Positions 1 to 9,500 of a DNA stretch of 29,162 nt are shown here, one piece after another; positions within the stretch are counted from its first letter, which is position 1; each line of letters begins with the position of its first letter. The notes beneath the pieces were generated by a model. It saw nothing but the letters and a program-made list of their open reading frames with translations, was not told the DNA's origin and made no database searches. The stretch covers positions 1-29,162 of the forward strand of contig CAYXBP010000022.1 in NCBI GenBank assembly GCA_964463355.1. The letters run 5' to 3'. Position numbers and translations under genes: made by a program. Origin of the DNA: Firm-04 sp964463355. GTDB lineage: Bacteria; Bacillota; Clostridia; Oscillospirales; Ruminococcaceae.

Positions 1-75
1 TCACGACTATCTTCTTAAAGTCTTTGCTGCTCCTGTTTCGTAAGCGATTGCCGTGGCATCCTCATGAAAAAAGCA

Positions 76-104
76 TTGACAAATCGATAAAATACTGGTA
101 TCAT
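76..104 (+). promoter_or_regulatory. Sigma-A-type promoter for the aminotransferase gene
   Basis: A -35 box TTGACA at 76-81 and a -10 box TATCAT at 99-104 are separated by 17 bases, the ideal spacing for a housekeeping promoter. Transcription would begin near 111, about 45 bases upstream of the aminotransferase start. No operator was recognised. Confidence 0.7.
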
Positions 105-156
105 TAAGATGTACGCATTCTCAATCCAAACAAAATATGAAATGAGGTAACATGAG

Positions 157-1353
157 ATGTCTCAAAACTACAATGCAGCTATGCTTGCTCTTGGACAGGC
201 ACCCTCTGTCATACGCGAAACGTTTGAATACGGCAACCGTCGCGCAAAAGAGATCGGCAGAGAAAACGTATACGATTTCAGTCTGGGCAACCCCAGTGTT
301 CCCACGCCACAATCCGTGCAGGATACAATTTGCCGTTTGGTAAACACCTGCGACCCAATCACTTTGCACGGATATACTTCAGCAGTCGGTGCGGAATCTG
401 TACGGGCTGCCATTGCCGCCAATCTCAACGAGAGATTCAATGCAGGGCTTTCAGCGGCAGATTTATACATGACTTGCGGTGCGGCGGCTTCTCTGACTGT
501 AACGCTGCACGCCATTCTCAACCCAGAGGACGAGTGCATGACTTTTGCACCTTTCTTTCCTGAATACCGTGTATTTGCAGAAAAAACAGGTGCAACCTTT
601 ACTGTCGTTCCTGCGGATACTGATTCCTTCCAGATGAATCTGGCAGCGTTTGAAAAAATGATCTCTCCAAAGACAAAGGCAATCATCATCAACACACCAA
701 ACAACCCCACCGGTGTGGTATATACTGAAGCAAATCTCAATGCTTTGTGCAAGCTGCTCCGCGAGAAATCTGCGGAATACAATCACCCGATTTACCTTAT
801 TGCCGACGAGCCCTACCGCGAACTGGTATATGACGACGCTACCGTAGTGCCTTATTTGACGAAGCTGTACGACAACACTTTCGTTTGTTATTCATATAGC
901 AAGTCACTTTCGCTGCCTGGCGATCGTATTGGTTACATTGTAGTTTCTCCGAAGATGGAAGACAGCCGTACCATGTACGCTGCCGTTTGCGGAGCAGGTC
1001 GTGCCCTTGGCTTTGTTTGCGCACCGAGCATGATGCAGCAGGTCATTGCTGAGAATCTTGGCATTACAGCCGATTTGAACGTGTATCGCCAAAACCGCGA
1101 TCTGCTTTACAATGCACTGACAGAGTACGGCTTCCGCTGCATTTATCCTGATGGCGCATTCTACCTCTTTGTGCAGGCAATGGAGGACGATGCAAAGGCA
1201 TTCTGCCAAAAAGCAAGAGAACTAGAGCTACTCCTTGTGCCTTCTGATTCCTTCGGATGCGAGGGCTTTGCACGGATCTCTTACTGCGTATCTACCGAAA
1301 TGATCAAGCGCAGTTTACCTGCCTTCAAAAAGCTTGCGGAATCTTATCGCTAA
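157..1353 (+). CDS. PLP-dependent class I/II aminotransferase
   Basis: Predicted cytoplasmic fold-type I aminotransferase of 398 residues, a normal length for the aspartate/alanine aminotransferase superfamily. The sequence shows the NTPNNPTG motif, the ADEPYRELVYD segment carrying the aspartate that contacts the pyridine nitrogen, and SYSKSLSLPGDRIGY, in which Lys249 should form the Schiff base with pyridoxal phosphate. The start at 157 is preferred over the ATG at 152, which is in another frame; GAGGT at 144-148 lies 8 bases upstream of 157. The gene has its own promoter (76-104) and ends before a hairpin at 1449-1491, so it is probably monocistronic. Substrate cannot be read from the sequence: aspartate, alanine or another amino acid with 2-oxoglutarate or pyruvate are all possible. 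Confidence 0.93.
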   Translation: MSQNYNAAMLALGQAPSVIRETFEYGNRRAKEIGRENVYDFSLGNPSVPTPQSVQDTICRLVNTCDPITLHGYTSAVGAESVRAAIAANLNERFNAGLSAADLYMTCGAAASLTVTLHAILNPEDECMTFAPFFPEYRVFAEKTGATFTVVPADTDSFQMNLAAFEKMISPKTKAIIINTPNNPTGVVYTEANLNALCKLLREKSAEYNHPIYLIADEPYRELVYDDATVVPYLTKLYDNTFVCYSYSKSLSLPGDRIGYIVVSPKMEDSRTMYAAVCGAGRALGFVCAPSMMQQVIAENLGITADLNVYRQNRDLLYNALTEYGFRCIYPDGAFYLFVQAMEDDAKAFCQKARELELLLVPSDSFGCEGFARISYCVSTEMIKRSLPAFKKLAESYR

Positions 1354-1448
1354 AGCAAAGCAGACTTTCGAACGGATGACAAATTTGCCTTGCCGTCCTC
1401 AGCAAAGTGATAAACACAGGCATTTTCCCTACACTCTCCAAAAAACTT

Positions 1449-1491
1449 AGAGCCTCCGACAATGTCCAATTCGGGCAAAGTCAGAGGCTCT
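1449..1491. terminator. Bidirectional intrinsic terminator between convergent genes
   Basis: AGAGCCTCCGAC (1449-1460) pairs with GTCAGAGGCTCT (1480-1491) with one mismatch. On the plus strand it is followed by TATTTATG. On the minus strand it is followed by a stronger T-rich tail (AAGTTTTTT). It can therefore end both the aminotransferase transcript and the response regulator/histidine kinase transcript. The rest of 1354-1621 holds no recognisable gene. Confidence 0.75.
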
Positions 1492-1621
1492 ATTTATGTG
1501 AGTACAGAAGGTACCCAATCGCATGATTTGAGCAGCCAGATGGGTTACTTCATCACTCTGTCAAGCAATACCTGATCGTTGTTTACTACATCACAGGCAG
1601 CATTTCCACTGCCGATTCATT

Positions 1622-2995
1622 TCAAAAGGTCGATCCTTCCATTTCAGTTTCGACACCAGGAAAACGCAATGTAATCTCAGTGCCTTTATTGGGCGTGCTG
1701 TGCAGATCAATCACAGCATTATGGAAGGCTGCTCCATGTTTCACAATGGAAAGGCCCAGTCCTGTACCGCCAATCTGGCGTGAATGGCTTTTATCTACGC
1801 GGTAAAAACGCTCAAAAATGCGCTCACGCTCTGCTGCTGGAATACCAATACCTGTATCGGAAACCGTAAAAACTGAATGCTGCCCAATACATCGCACGGA
1901 TAATTTCACGCTACCGCCATCTACATTATACTTGATGGCGTTATCGCATAGATTATACAACATTTCTTCTACAATAACAGGCACACCCATGATGGGCGCA
2001 CTGCTGCCATGTAATGTAATGGTGATGTGACGACACTCTGCAGCAGGTCGCAGCTGCAACAGCACTGCCCCTGCTATATGATATAGGTCTAGCGGCACCA
2101 GCTCTGCGGAAAAACTTTCGTCATCCAATCGCGAAAGACGAATGATATCTTCGATCAGCGCAATCATCCGTGAAGACTCATCACGAATGCGCAACGCAAA
2201 ACCACCGACATCTTCGGACTTCACCATGCCTGTAGCAAGCATATCCGCAATGCCATAAATGGAAGTCAAGGGTGTCTTCAGTTCATGGGATACATTGGAG
2301 GTGAACTCACGTCGCAGCACATCACGCTTTTCGCGCTCGGAAACATCCAGCAATATCAACACCACGCCATCTGGCTGAGCATTCTCCTGCACTGATGTGC
2401 GTACAGGACTTGCGAACAACTGGCAGGCGGTATCGCCGGCATAAAGAATTGTTTCTTCGCTATTACCTCGCAATACACTTTGCATCAGTGCTTGAAACTC
2501 GCTGCTGCTGTTTAAGTCGGATGCCGTCAGCGGTGGTGTACCGTTTTGTGGCGTATTCAAAAGCTGCAACGCTGCATTGTTGTAAATCAGAATCTGCCCG
2601 TCAGCATCGGTCAGCACAAGGCCCTCACGCATATTCTCTACCAGCACATACAGCCGGTTGCGTTCATCGGAAAGATCTGCACGCTGTGCGACCATACTGC
2701 GGTGCAACTCTGCCATACGCTGCATCATTGGCTGCAATTCGGGATATGGGCACTGCTGCAATGCTTGTTCAAAATAAAGCTTATTCAAAGGTTCTGCCAA
2801 ACGCTGTGCAAGATGCTTTGCAAGCCACGCTGAAAGCATCGGCAGAATGAACAGCAGCATCAGGATAATCCCCCAAAAGATACCCAAAGCCACATACTGC
2901 TCTGCGGCAACCAGTATCACAGTGCAGACAAACGCCAGCAATAGCAGAACACCTGTTGCGTAGCGTGCAAGCCACGCAGTCAGATGTCGTTTCAT
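1622..2995 (-). CDS. PhoR-like sensor histidine kinase
   Basis: Membrane sensor kinase of 457 residues. Two hydrophobic segments (about residues 12-33 and 37-57) are separated by only a few residues, so there is almost no extracellular sensor domain. They are followed by a HAMP-like stretch, a PAS-type domain (about 110-215), the HisKA dimerisation box HELKTPLTSIYG with phospho-acceptor His237, and a HATPase domain with N box NLCDNAIKYN, DTGIGIP, and GTGLGLSIVKH. All catalytic boxes look intact. The ATG overlaps the response regulator stop codon (TTATGA), so the pair is translationally coupled; an AAAGGAG site lies 8 bases upstream. The architecture resembles PhoR/WalK-type kinases. The signal is unknown, and a role in phosphate sensing is only a possibility because no pst genes are nearby. 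Confidence 0.93.
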   Translation of the reverse strand: MKRHLTAWLARYATGVLLLLAFVCTVILVAAEQYVALGIFWGIILMLLFILPMLSAWLAKHLAQRLAEPLNKLYFEQALQQCPYPELQPMMQRMAELHRSMVAQRADLSDERNRLYVLVENMREGLVLTDADGQILIYNNAALQLLNTPQNGTPPLTASDLNSSSEFQALMQSVLRGNSEETILYAGDTACQLFASPVRTSVQENAQPDGVVLILLDVSEREKRDVLRREFTSNVSHELKTPLTSIYGIADMLATGMVKSEDVGGFALRIRDESSRMIALIEDIIRLSRLDDESFSAELVPLDLYHIAGAVLLQLRPAAECRHITITLHGSSAPIMGVPVIVEEMLYNLCDNAIKYNVDGGSVKLSVRCIGQHSVFTVSDTGIGIPAAERERIFERFYRVDKSHSRQIGGTGLGLSIVKHGAAFHNAVIDLHSTPNKGTEITLRFPGVETEMEGSTF

Positions 2996-3681
2996 AACTG
3001 TATCTCCTTTTGAGGTGGATTACAACAATAGCCGACGCCACGCACAGTTTCAATGATATTGTATTTCTCACCGAATTTAGCACGCAGCATACGGATATGC
3101 ACATCAACAGTACGGCTTTCACCTACGTAATCATAGCCCCACACTTTTTGCAAAATGCTGCTTCGGCTTAACACTAAACCCTGATTGCGCATCAACAATT
3201 CCAACAGATCAAATTCCTTACAAGTAAGTACAAGGGGCGAACCACAAAGTGTAACAGTGTGTCGCTTGCTGTTTAGCGTGACATCACCGATTTGCAGTAC
3301 CTCAGAAGGATCGATTTTTTCAACACGACGAAACAATGCACGGATACGGGAAAGTAGTTCCATCACACCAAATGGCTTCGCAAGATAATCATCTGCACCG
3401 CTGTCAAGACCCAGCACCTTATCATATTCCGTTCCTTTGGCACTGAGCATAATGACTGGCAAATGAGCAGTTAGCTCATTACCACGCAGCCAACGCAGTA
3501 TGGAAAGACCGTCCTCCTCGGGCAGCATAATATCCAACAGCACCAGTTCGGGTAACTGCTGCGCGATCGCTGCACGAAACTGTGACGGAAATGCAAATCC
3601 CTGCACCTCATAACCCGAATTGATTAACGCATACATGGTAAAGTCACGGATATTATCATCATCTTCCAGCAAATAAATCAT
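2992..3681 (-). CDS. OmpR/PhoB-family response regulator
   Basis: Cytoplasmic DNA-binding response regulator of 229 residues. The receiver domain carries the acidic cluster EDDD near the N-terminus, phospho-acceptor Asp50 in LLDIMLPEEDG, and the conserved lysine in LAKPFG. The C-terminal winged helix ends with RTVDVHIRMLRAKF and IIETVRGVGYCC, typical of OmpR/PhoB proteins. The open frame extends to 3720, but the ATG at 3681 is the best start: AAAGGA lies 8 bases upstream and the N-terminus MIYLLEDDD then matches the family. It is the first gene of the operon with the kinase at 1622-2995, which it overlaps by 4 bases. Target genes are not shown by the sequence; repeats upstream of 26542 are one candidate binding site in this window. 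Confidence 0.94.
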   Translation of the reverse strand: MIYLLEDDDNIRDFTMYALINSGYEVQGFAFPSQFRAAIAQQLPELVLLDIMLPEEDGLSILRWLRGNELTAHLPVIMLSAKGTEYDKVLGLDSGADDYLAKPFGVMELLSRIRALFRRVEKIDPSEVLQIGDVTLNSKRHTVTLCGSPLVLTCKEFDLLELLMRNQGLVLSRSSILQKVWGYDYVGESRTVDVHIRMLRAKFGEKYNIIETVRGVGYCCNPPQKEIQL

Positions 3682-3773
3682 TGCAACCATCCTTTCCGCA
3701 CCTAAGGCAACATCAAACACAACCTATCTACAACTATGCAACCCATTTACTGTGTGCGATGCCGCCTCAGCCT

Positions 3774-3802
3774 ATTATAGCATTTTCACGAAACATTTGC
3801 AA
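3774..3802 (-). promoter_or_regulatory. Promoter of the response regulator/histidine kinase operon
   Basis: Read on the minus strand, TTGCAA (3797-3802) and TATAAT (3774-3779) are 17 bases apart. It lies back-to-back with the promoter at 3813-3841; the two -35 boxes are 10 bases apart, so the two units are divergently expressed from one short region. Confidence 0.7.
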
Positions 3803-3812
3803 TACCTTACTC

Positions 3813-3841
3813 TTGCAAAAAGCACCAAATCATGGTATACT
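3813..3841 (+). promoter_or_regulatory. Promoter of the SGNH-hydrolase operon
   Basis: TTGCAA at 3813-3818 and TATACT at 3836-3841 with 17 bases between. The start codon at 3885 follows a GGAGG ribosome binding site. Confidence 0.7.
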
Positions 3842-3884
3842 ATAATCGTGAAGCATAGAGATTGACCAGCATTGGAGGTTTATC

Positions 3885-4736
3885 ATGAAACGATGGATTG
3901 GAACACTTGCTGCAACCGCACTGTCACTTGCCTGCTGCGCCTGCAACGATGCAGACAACTTTGAACAAAGCCTAACAACAACACTCCCTGAACAAAGAAT
4001 TCTTGTCACATTGGGGGATTCCATTGCGGCAGGCTACGGATTGAAAAACGCGGAGGATACTCGTTATTCAGCACGAATAACAGAAACGCTCTCTACTGAA
4101 AGTGTTACATGGAAAGACTGCAACTATGCAGTATCTGGTGATACGGCAGCGCAGCTTCTGGAACGACTCAATAACGGTCGTGCGGTGCGTCTGCCCTCAG
4201 CCGATATCATCGTCATCAGCATTGGTGCAAACAATATGCTGCAACCCTCCGGAGATTTTTACGCCACATGGATGCAGCAGCAAAACGACGAAGCAGCACT
4301 CTCTGCGGCATTTACTGAAATGGAAACTGCCATTGCAGCAGGTCTTGCCGATTTTGAAACAGAGCTGCCAAACATCTATGACGGTATCCGTGACCGCAAC
4401 GCAGAAGGTAAGATCATCATCCAGACGATATACAATCCCTTTGCCGATACCGATATGACAATTGATTTAGGCGAACAAAAAGTTTCTCTGGCAGAATATG
4501 CTGATAAAATGATCAAACAATGTAACAATATCATCCATAACTTTATCACAAAGCAAAACGACACCAACCTTGTGGCAGCGGATATTTACACAGCATTTGC
4601 CGCAGAGGATACTGTGCCTGTGATCGGTACAAAGGGCAGCGAAGAGATACAGTATCTTGACCCGCACCCCACCGAAAAAGGACATGAGATCATTGCAGCT
4701 GTAATTGAGAATATTATTCAGGAAACGAACGAATAA
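3885..4736 (+). CDS. Secreted SGNH/GDSL-family hydrolase, probable lipoprotein
   Basis: Probable surface-anchored esterase or acyl-hydrolase of 283 residues. The N-terminus is a short basic-hydrophobic signal peptide ending in a cysteine cluster (Cys17, Cys18, Cys20), compatible with a lipobox although the exact modified cysteine is unclear. The SGNH blocks are visible: VTLGDSIAAGYG with nucleophile Ser46, a central Gly, IGANNM for the Asn block, and DPHPTEKGH near the C-terminus for the Asp/His block. The gene has its own promoter and a GGAGG site. Its TAA overlaps the ATG of the radical SAM gene by one base, so the two are co-translated. Likely substrates are acetyl groups on polysaccharides or lipids, but this is inference from the family. 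Confidence 0.88.
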   Translation: MKRWIGTLAATALSLACCACNDADNFEQSLTTTLPEQRILVTLGDSIAAGYGLKNAEDTRYSARITETLSTESVTWKDCNYAVSGDTAAQLLERLNNGRAVRLPSADIIVISIGANNMLQPSGDFYATWMQQQNDEAALSAAFTEMETAIAAGLADFETELPNIYDGIRDRNAEGKIIIQTIYNPFADTDMTIDLGEQKVSLAEYADKMIKQCNNIIHNFITKQNDTNLVAADIYTAFAAEDTVPVIGTKGSEEIQYLDPHPTEKGHEIIAAVIENIIQETNE

Positions 4737-5650
4737 TGGAAAAACCATACCGTACACTCAGCGACTATTTGCGCGAAACACATGGACGCAAAATGCGAAA
4801 GATCTGCATAGATGGCGGTTTTACCTGTCCCAACCGTGACGGCACCTGTGGCGTTGGCGGTTGTGTATTCTGCGGTGAACGCGGTGCAGGCGAACAGCTT
4901 GATCCCACGCTGAGCATTCGCAGACAGGTACAACAGCGTCTTGCAAAATCTGCACCAGATGAACAATGGATCGCTTATTTTCAAAACTTTACCAACACCT
5001 ACGCGCCCGTTGATGTGCTGCGTTTGCGCTATGATGCAGCACTCTTCGATGCACGTGTCCGCATATTGGATATCGGCACACGCCCTGACTGCATCAGCGA
5101 AGAAATTGTACAACTGCTGGCAGAGTATCAGCAACGTTGCACCGTATGGGTTGAATTGGGTTTGCAAACTGCCAACGAACAAACCGCTTGTCGCATCAAT
5201 CGTGGATACGACAACGCTTGCTTTACAAAAGCCATTGCGCTGCTGCGACAGTATCAAATTCCCGTGATCGTACACATGATCATCGGTCTACCAGACGAAT
5301 CCAGAGAAGATATTCTGCATACGGTGGAGTTTCTCAACCAGCACCCCATTGTAGGTGTCAAAATCCATAGTCTGTTTGTGATGCAGAATACTGCACTTGC
5401 AGATTGGTATGCCGCTGGGCAGTTTCATCCTATCACCATGCAGCAATATGTAGAATGGACAATGGACGCGCTAACCCATCTGCGACCCGATATTGTAATA
5501 CATAGGCTGCATGGTAACTGTCTGCGCAAGCTGCTGATTGCTCCCGACTGGATCATCCGCAGAGATGCCATATTGCACGCCATTCATTGCAGAATGCATA
5601 CAAACGGATGGTATCAGGGTTGCCTTTTTGACACAGAATGTTCTATGTGA
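4736..5650 (+). CDS. TIGR01212-family radical SAM protein (YhcC-like)
   Basis: Cytoplasmic radical SAM enzyme of 304 residues. The N-terminal third carries the cysteine pattern of this family, FTCPNRDGTCGVGGCVFCG, giving C-x11-C-x2-C for the [4Fe-4S] cluster that cleaves S-adenosylmethionine. The mid-region motifs GTRPDCIS, WVELGLQT and HMIIGLPDE follow in the expected order, and the length is normal. The biochemical reaction of YhcC-like proteins is not one I can name with confidence. Translation is coupled to the upstream lipoprotein gene by a one-base stop/start overlap, and a HAD phosphatase follows after 54 bases. Confidence 0.9.
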   Translation: MEKPYRTLSDYLRETHGRKMRKICIDGGFTCPNRDGTCGVGGCVFCGERGAGEQLDPTLSIRRQVQQRLAKSAPDEQWIAYFQNFTNTYAPVDVLRLRYDAALFDARVRILDIGTRPDCISEEIVQLLAEYQQRCTVWVELGLQTANEQTACRINRGYDNACFTKAIALLRQYQIPVIVHMIIGLPDESREDILHTVEFLNQHPIVGVKIHSLFVMQNTALADWYAAGQFHPITMQQYVEWTMDALTHLRPDIVIHRLHGNCLRKLLIAPDWIIRRDAILHAIHCRMHTNGWYQGCLFDTECSM

Positions 5651-5704
5651 AGTTTTGTATTTTCGCGCTTTTGGAGATTTGACAACACGAAAGGAAATCA
5701 TACA

Positions 5705-6379
5705 ATGAGAAATGTGGTTTTATTTGACTTGGACGGCACTTTGCTCGATACTCTGCAAGATCTACAGGAAAGCGTGAATGCAGCACTGAGGGCATACGAT
5801 GCAGCACCGCACACATTAGAAAGAATTCGCAGCTATGTGGGCGATGGCCTCGCAAAGCTGGTGGAACGCGCTCTACCCAATGGTACTGCACATCCTCATT
5901 ATGCCGAAATCTTTGCAGAAACACGCCGCATTTACAGAGAAAACAGCCGTAATCATACAGCGCCCTACCCAGGCATTGTACCCATGTTGCAGCAACTTCA
6001 AGCATACGGATATCGCATGGGCGTGGTATCTAACAAGCCCGATGCCGATGTCAAACAGCTTTGCAGTTATTTCTTCAAGGATACCATTACAGTGGCGATC
6101 GGTGCAAATGAAAGCCGCCGCAACAAGCCTGCACCCGATAACCTTTTTGCTGCCATGGAGCAGCTTGGCGCAACTGCTATGGATACTGTATATGTCGGCG
6201 ATTCGGATGTAGACCTTGATACTGCAAGAAATGCTGGTCTGCCATGCATCAGTGTGCTGTGGGGATTCCGAGATCTTGCACAATTGGATGCCCATGGTGC
6301 TGTATACTGTGTGCGGAACACTGATGAACTGATCTCGATGCTGCAAAGTGGGTGGTTCGATGCGCCCTCTTTTGTGTGA
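5705..6379 (+). CDS. HAD-family hydrolase, phosphoglycolate phosphatase-like
   Basis: Cytoplasmic HAD phosphatase of 224 residues. Motif I is FDLDGTLLDT, with the catalytic aspartates in DLD. Motif II is VVSNKPD, motif III lysine is in RRNKPAPD, and motif IV is VGDSDVDLDTARNAG. An alpha-helical cap lies between motifs I and II, as in Gph and PpaX. Probable activity is dephosphorylation of 2-phosphoglycolate or another small phosphate ester. AAAGGA lies 9 bases before the ATG. It is likely the third gene of the 3885-6379 transcript; no strong terminator is visible after it. Confidence 0.9.
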   Translation: MRNVVLFDLDGTLLDTLQDLQESVNAALRAYDAAPHTLERIRSYVGDGLAKLVERALPNGTAHPHYAEIFAETRRIYRENSRNHTAPYPGIVPMLQQLQAYGYRMGVVSNKPDADVKQLCSYFFKDTITVAIGANESRRNKPAPDNLFAAMEQLGATAMDTVYVGDSDVDLDTARNAGLPCISVLWGFRDLAQLDAHGAVYCVRNTDELISMLQSGWFDAPSFV

Positions 6380-6427
6380 TGATGCAGAAATTTGATTGAA
6401 AATACTTCATTTTTTGTGCGAAACTGA

Positions 6428-6456
6428 TTGACTTTTCGTGTAGATTTTGCTATAAT
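6428..6456 (+). promoter_or_regulatory. Promoter of the multi-PAS pseudokinase gene
   Basis: TTGACT at 6428-6433 and a perfect TATAAT at 6451-6456, separated by 17 bases. The leader runs about 65 bases to the ATG at 6530, which is preceded by GGGGG at 6518-6522 with 7-base spacing. Confidence 0.75.
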
Positions 6457-6529
6457 ATAGGGAATAAGTTTAACCGCAAATTGTGTCATAATTCGATATC
6501 ACAGTGTAAATTGCAATGGGGGCGTATGT

Positions 6530-9500
6530 ATGGTTTATCGTGAATTTCATAAAGATACAGCTGAACAGCTCTACGATGCTGTCATTGTAGTAGATCCCGC
6601 AACAGATAAAATCCTATACCGCAATACGGTAGCCATGACCGCTGTGCCGGAAGGTGCTTCTCTGCCCGCTGACCTGATTGCACATCTGCATACAAACAGT
6701 ACACCGTGCAGCGGCGAATTGGTGTTGCCAGTAGGCACGATTCCTTTTCTGGGCAGTGCCGTCACTGCACGCTACACGCCTGTATGCTTCGAAAATGCCA
6801 ACGCAATACTTATCACCCTAGTTTGCAGCGATGAGTTGGAGCCAGATACTTCGCTGGCACAACAGATTCTGGGGGCAACCTATTTTCTCTTGGTTAGCGT
6901 TGATGCCGCCACAATGCAGACCACCATTCTGCAAAGTAGCGACCCTTTGATGCACACTGTCAGCCGCTTTCCCAATTTTTCGCTGTTTGTCAATGGCTAC
7001 GCGGAGTATGCACTGCATCCCGATGATGCCCAGACCTTTACATCAGCACTCTCCGAAGCTGCCTGCAAACGCTTTTTGCAGGGTGGTGTTGCGCCCTCAA
7101 TGACCCTGCGCTGCAAGGTGGAGGACGAATGGCGTTGGGCAAATTATGCCATGATGCGTCTTGACCGCAATACCTTGCTGCTACGCTGCTACTATGCAGA
7201 TGCACAAAAAAAACAAGAACGTTCCGCGAATTACCAGCGCGCTCTGGAAAAACTTTCTCAGCGCAACGCGCACATTCTTTCTGGTATTTCCGATATCTTC
7301 CGCCTGATGTTTCATGTTGATCTGCAATCACAGGCTACAACGATCTGCTCGATGGACAAAGCTTTAGAAGGTATCTACTCCTATGATTTGGTCTACCCCT
7401 TCCCTGTCATTGCTGAAATGCTGCTTGGTCTTGTACATCCCGATGATGTGGCAATGCTCCGTACATTCTCTGATCTGAAACAGTATCAAAAACCCATGGA
7501 GGTCGATTCTCAACGCATCTACCTCGAATATCGACGCCTGACACCAAGCACCTCGGGTGGCAACGACACGGAACCAAAGTGGACGCGCTCCGTCATTCAA
7601 TTGATTGGCAAGAAGGGCGAAGTTCCCTCGTCAGCCATCTACGCTGTACAGGATATCAATCGCACCAAACGGTGCCAGCTGGAAGCGCAGCATCAGCAGG
7701 AGGACTTGAAGCGAAAGTTTGATCTGCTCATCCGTAACCGTTTTCTCGCCTTTATTGAGTCTGACTACACCAAACGCGTATCAGAATGTTACCGCATTGT
7801 GCAAGGCGAAGCAGAACACCATTTCACCTGCCCATTCTCGCAATTGTTTGAAAAGGGCTTTATCCCCCACTGTCATCCTGCCGACATTAAAGGATTGGCA
7901 GAGCATTTTCTTCCCGAAAACACGATAAATGCAGCGGCTGCGGGAGTAAAAGTCGTTACGCATACATACCGCTTCCGTCAGAACGATGAATGGGTCTGGG
8001 TCAAAGCCGAAATGCATCTGTACCATGATGAAAACGGTGGATTGCATTCCATAATCTACATTGCTGATGTGAATCAGGAGGTGCTGAATCGGCTGGCAGC
8101 GGAGGAATCCGAGCGCGCACAACAAATGCTGCGCAAAAAATTCGGGATCTCCGTAGAGGATTCCTATCTGAGTATTGACGAGATCCACTTGGAAGATGAT
8201 ACCTTCTACCACTATCAACTGCAAGAAGGCAACTATATTCTAACACCCCATCATAGATCTTTCAGTCAGGTGGCTAAATCATATGCATCGAAGCATCTGC
8301 ACCCCAACGATCGCAACGATTTTGAACGCTACTTCGGATATGATGTCATCATACGCGCCGCAAAAAACCGCACGACCAAGATCAGCCACCAGTTCCGCTT
8401 TGATCTGCACGGCAGCGGTGATTATCTCTGGTGCAGCATCGTTGCAAGGTTTATACGTGACGAGGACGGATTGCCCATTGTGATGCTGTATTTGCAGAAC
8501 ATAGACGCGGAAGTCCGTGAGCGCGAGCAACGTTTGCAGGATCTGGAAAAGGCAAAGCAGGAATTGCAGTCTGCCATCCGTCTATCTGAGCAATCACGCG
8601 TGCGCAAGGCACATTTTCTCATTAATATTACCGCCGATACACGCCTTGCACTCAATCGCATCAGTGGATTGCTGGAACAGATACATAGCAATATGATTTC
8701 AAACAACGAACAGGAAGAAGAATTCAACCATATCAACGATGCCTGCGACCACATTGAGGGGCTGATTGAGAATATGCGCGATGTACTGTTGTTGGAGAAT
8801 CATATGCTGCCTTTAATGAAGGAACCTGTTTCTTTGCCGGAGCTGTTTACGCTGCTTAAGGAAAAGGCAGCCCCTCTCCTCATTGGCAAGCATCTGAATC
8901 TGACCATGTACGCAGAAGATGTGGTCAATGAGATCGTTTACTGCGATTCTAACCGATTCACCCATCTAATCGTCAATATCTTTTTGCATCTGATCCGCGC
9001 ACTGCCAAATGATGCGGATATTACGCTAAGTCTGACACAGGCTCCAACTGACACCCCGAATCTGGAACGTTTCACATTTTCTATCATCAGTTATGGTGAC
9101 AGCTTCGCACAAGATGTACAAAAATCGCTGTGTACGCCGTTGCGCGCTCTTTCTGGCATGAATGCATTGGAATGCTCCATGTTCGCCGAAACAGGGCAAG
9201 ATAATATCAATATGCACATCAACAAAAAACTCATTGCCCTAATGGGTGGTTCGCTTCGCTATGAACCGCTTACCGACCACGCTAGTGCTGTGATCCTTTC
9301 CGTTCCGCTTTCCGTTGCCATGGAGCCACCTTGCGTATTTCCAAATCTGCACCTATTCAACAAACGTGTCATGTTGATTGAGCCGATCACGATTGCTGCA
9401 CAGGCAATGCGTAAAATGTTGACGGAAACTGGTATGCGCATCGAAACACCTGCAAGCATTGACAGAGCCGTTGCTATGCTCCGTGAGGCTGCGGCGGCGG

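Noticed and set aside
1..110. Short open stretches at the left edge in two plus frames and one minus frame
   Set aside because: One could be the last codons of a gene entering from outside (stop at about 41-43), but there is too little sequence to support any product.
168..782. Minus-strand 204-codon frame opposite the aminotransferase
   Set aside because: Shadow of the coding strand; no ribosome site or recognisable motif.
8612..8614. His695 of the multi-PAS protein as phospho-acceptor
   Set aside because: It occupies the position of a variable residue three places before the conserved Asn, not the histidine of the H box; alignment places Ala702 there.
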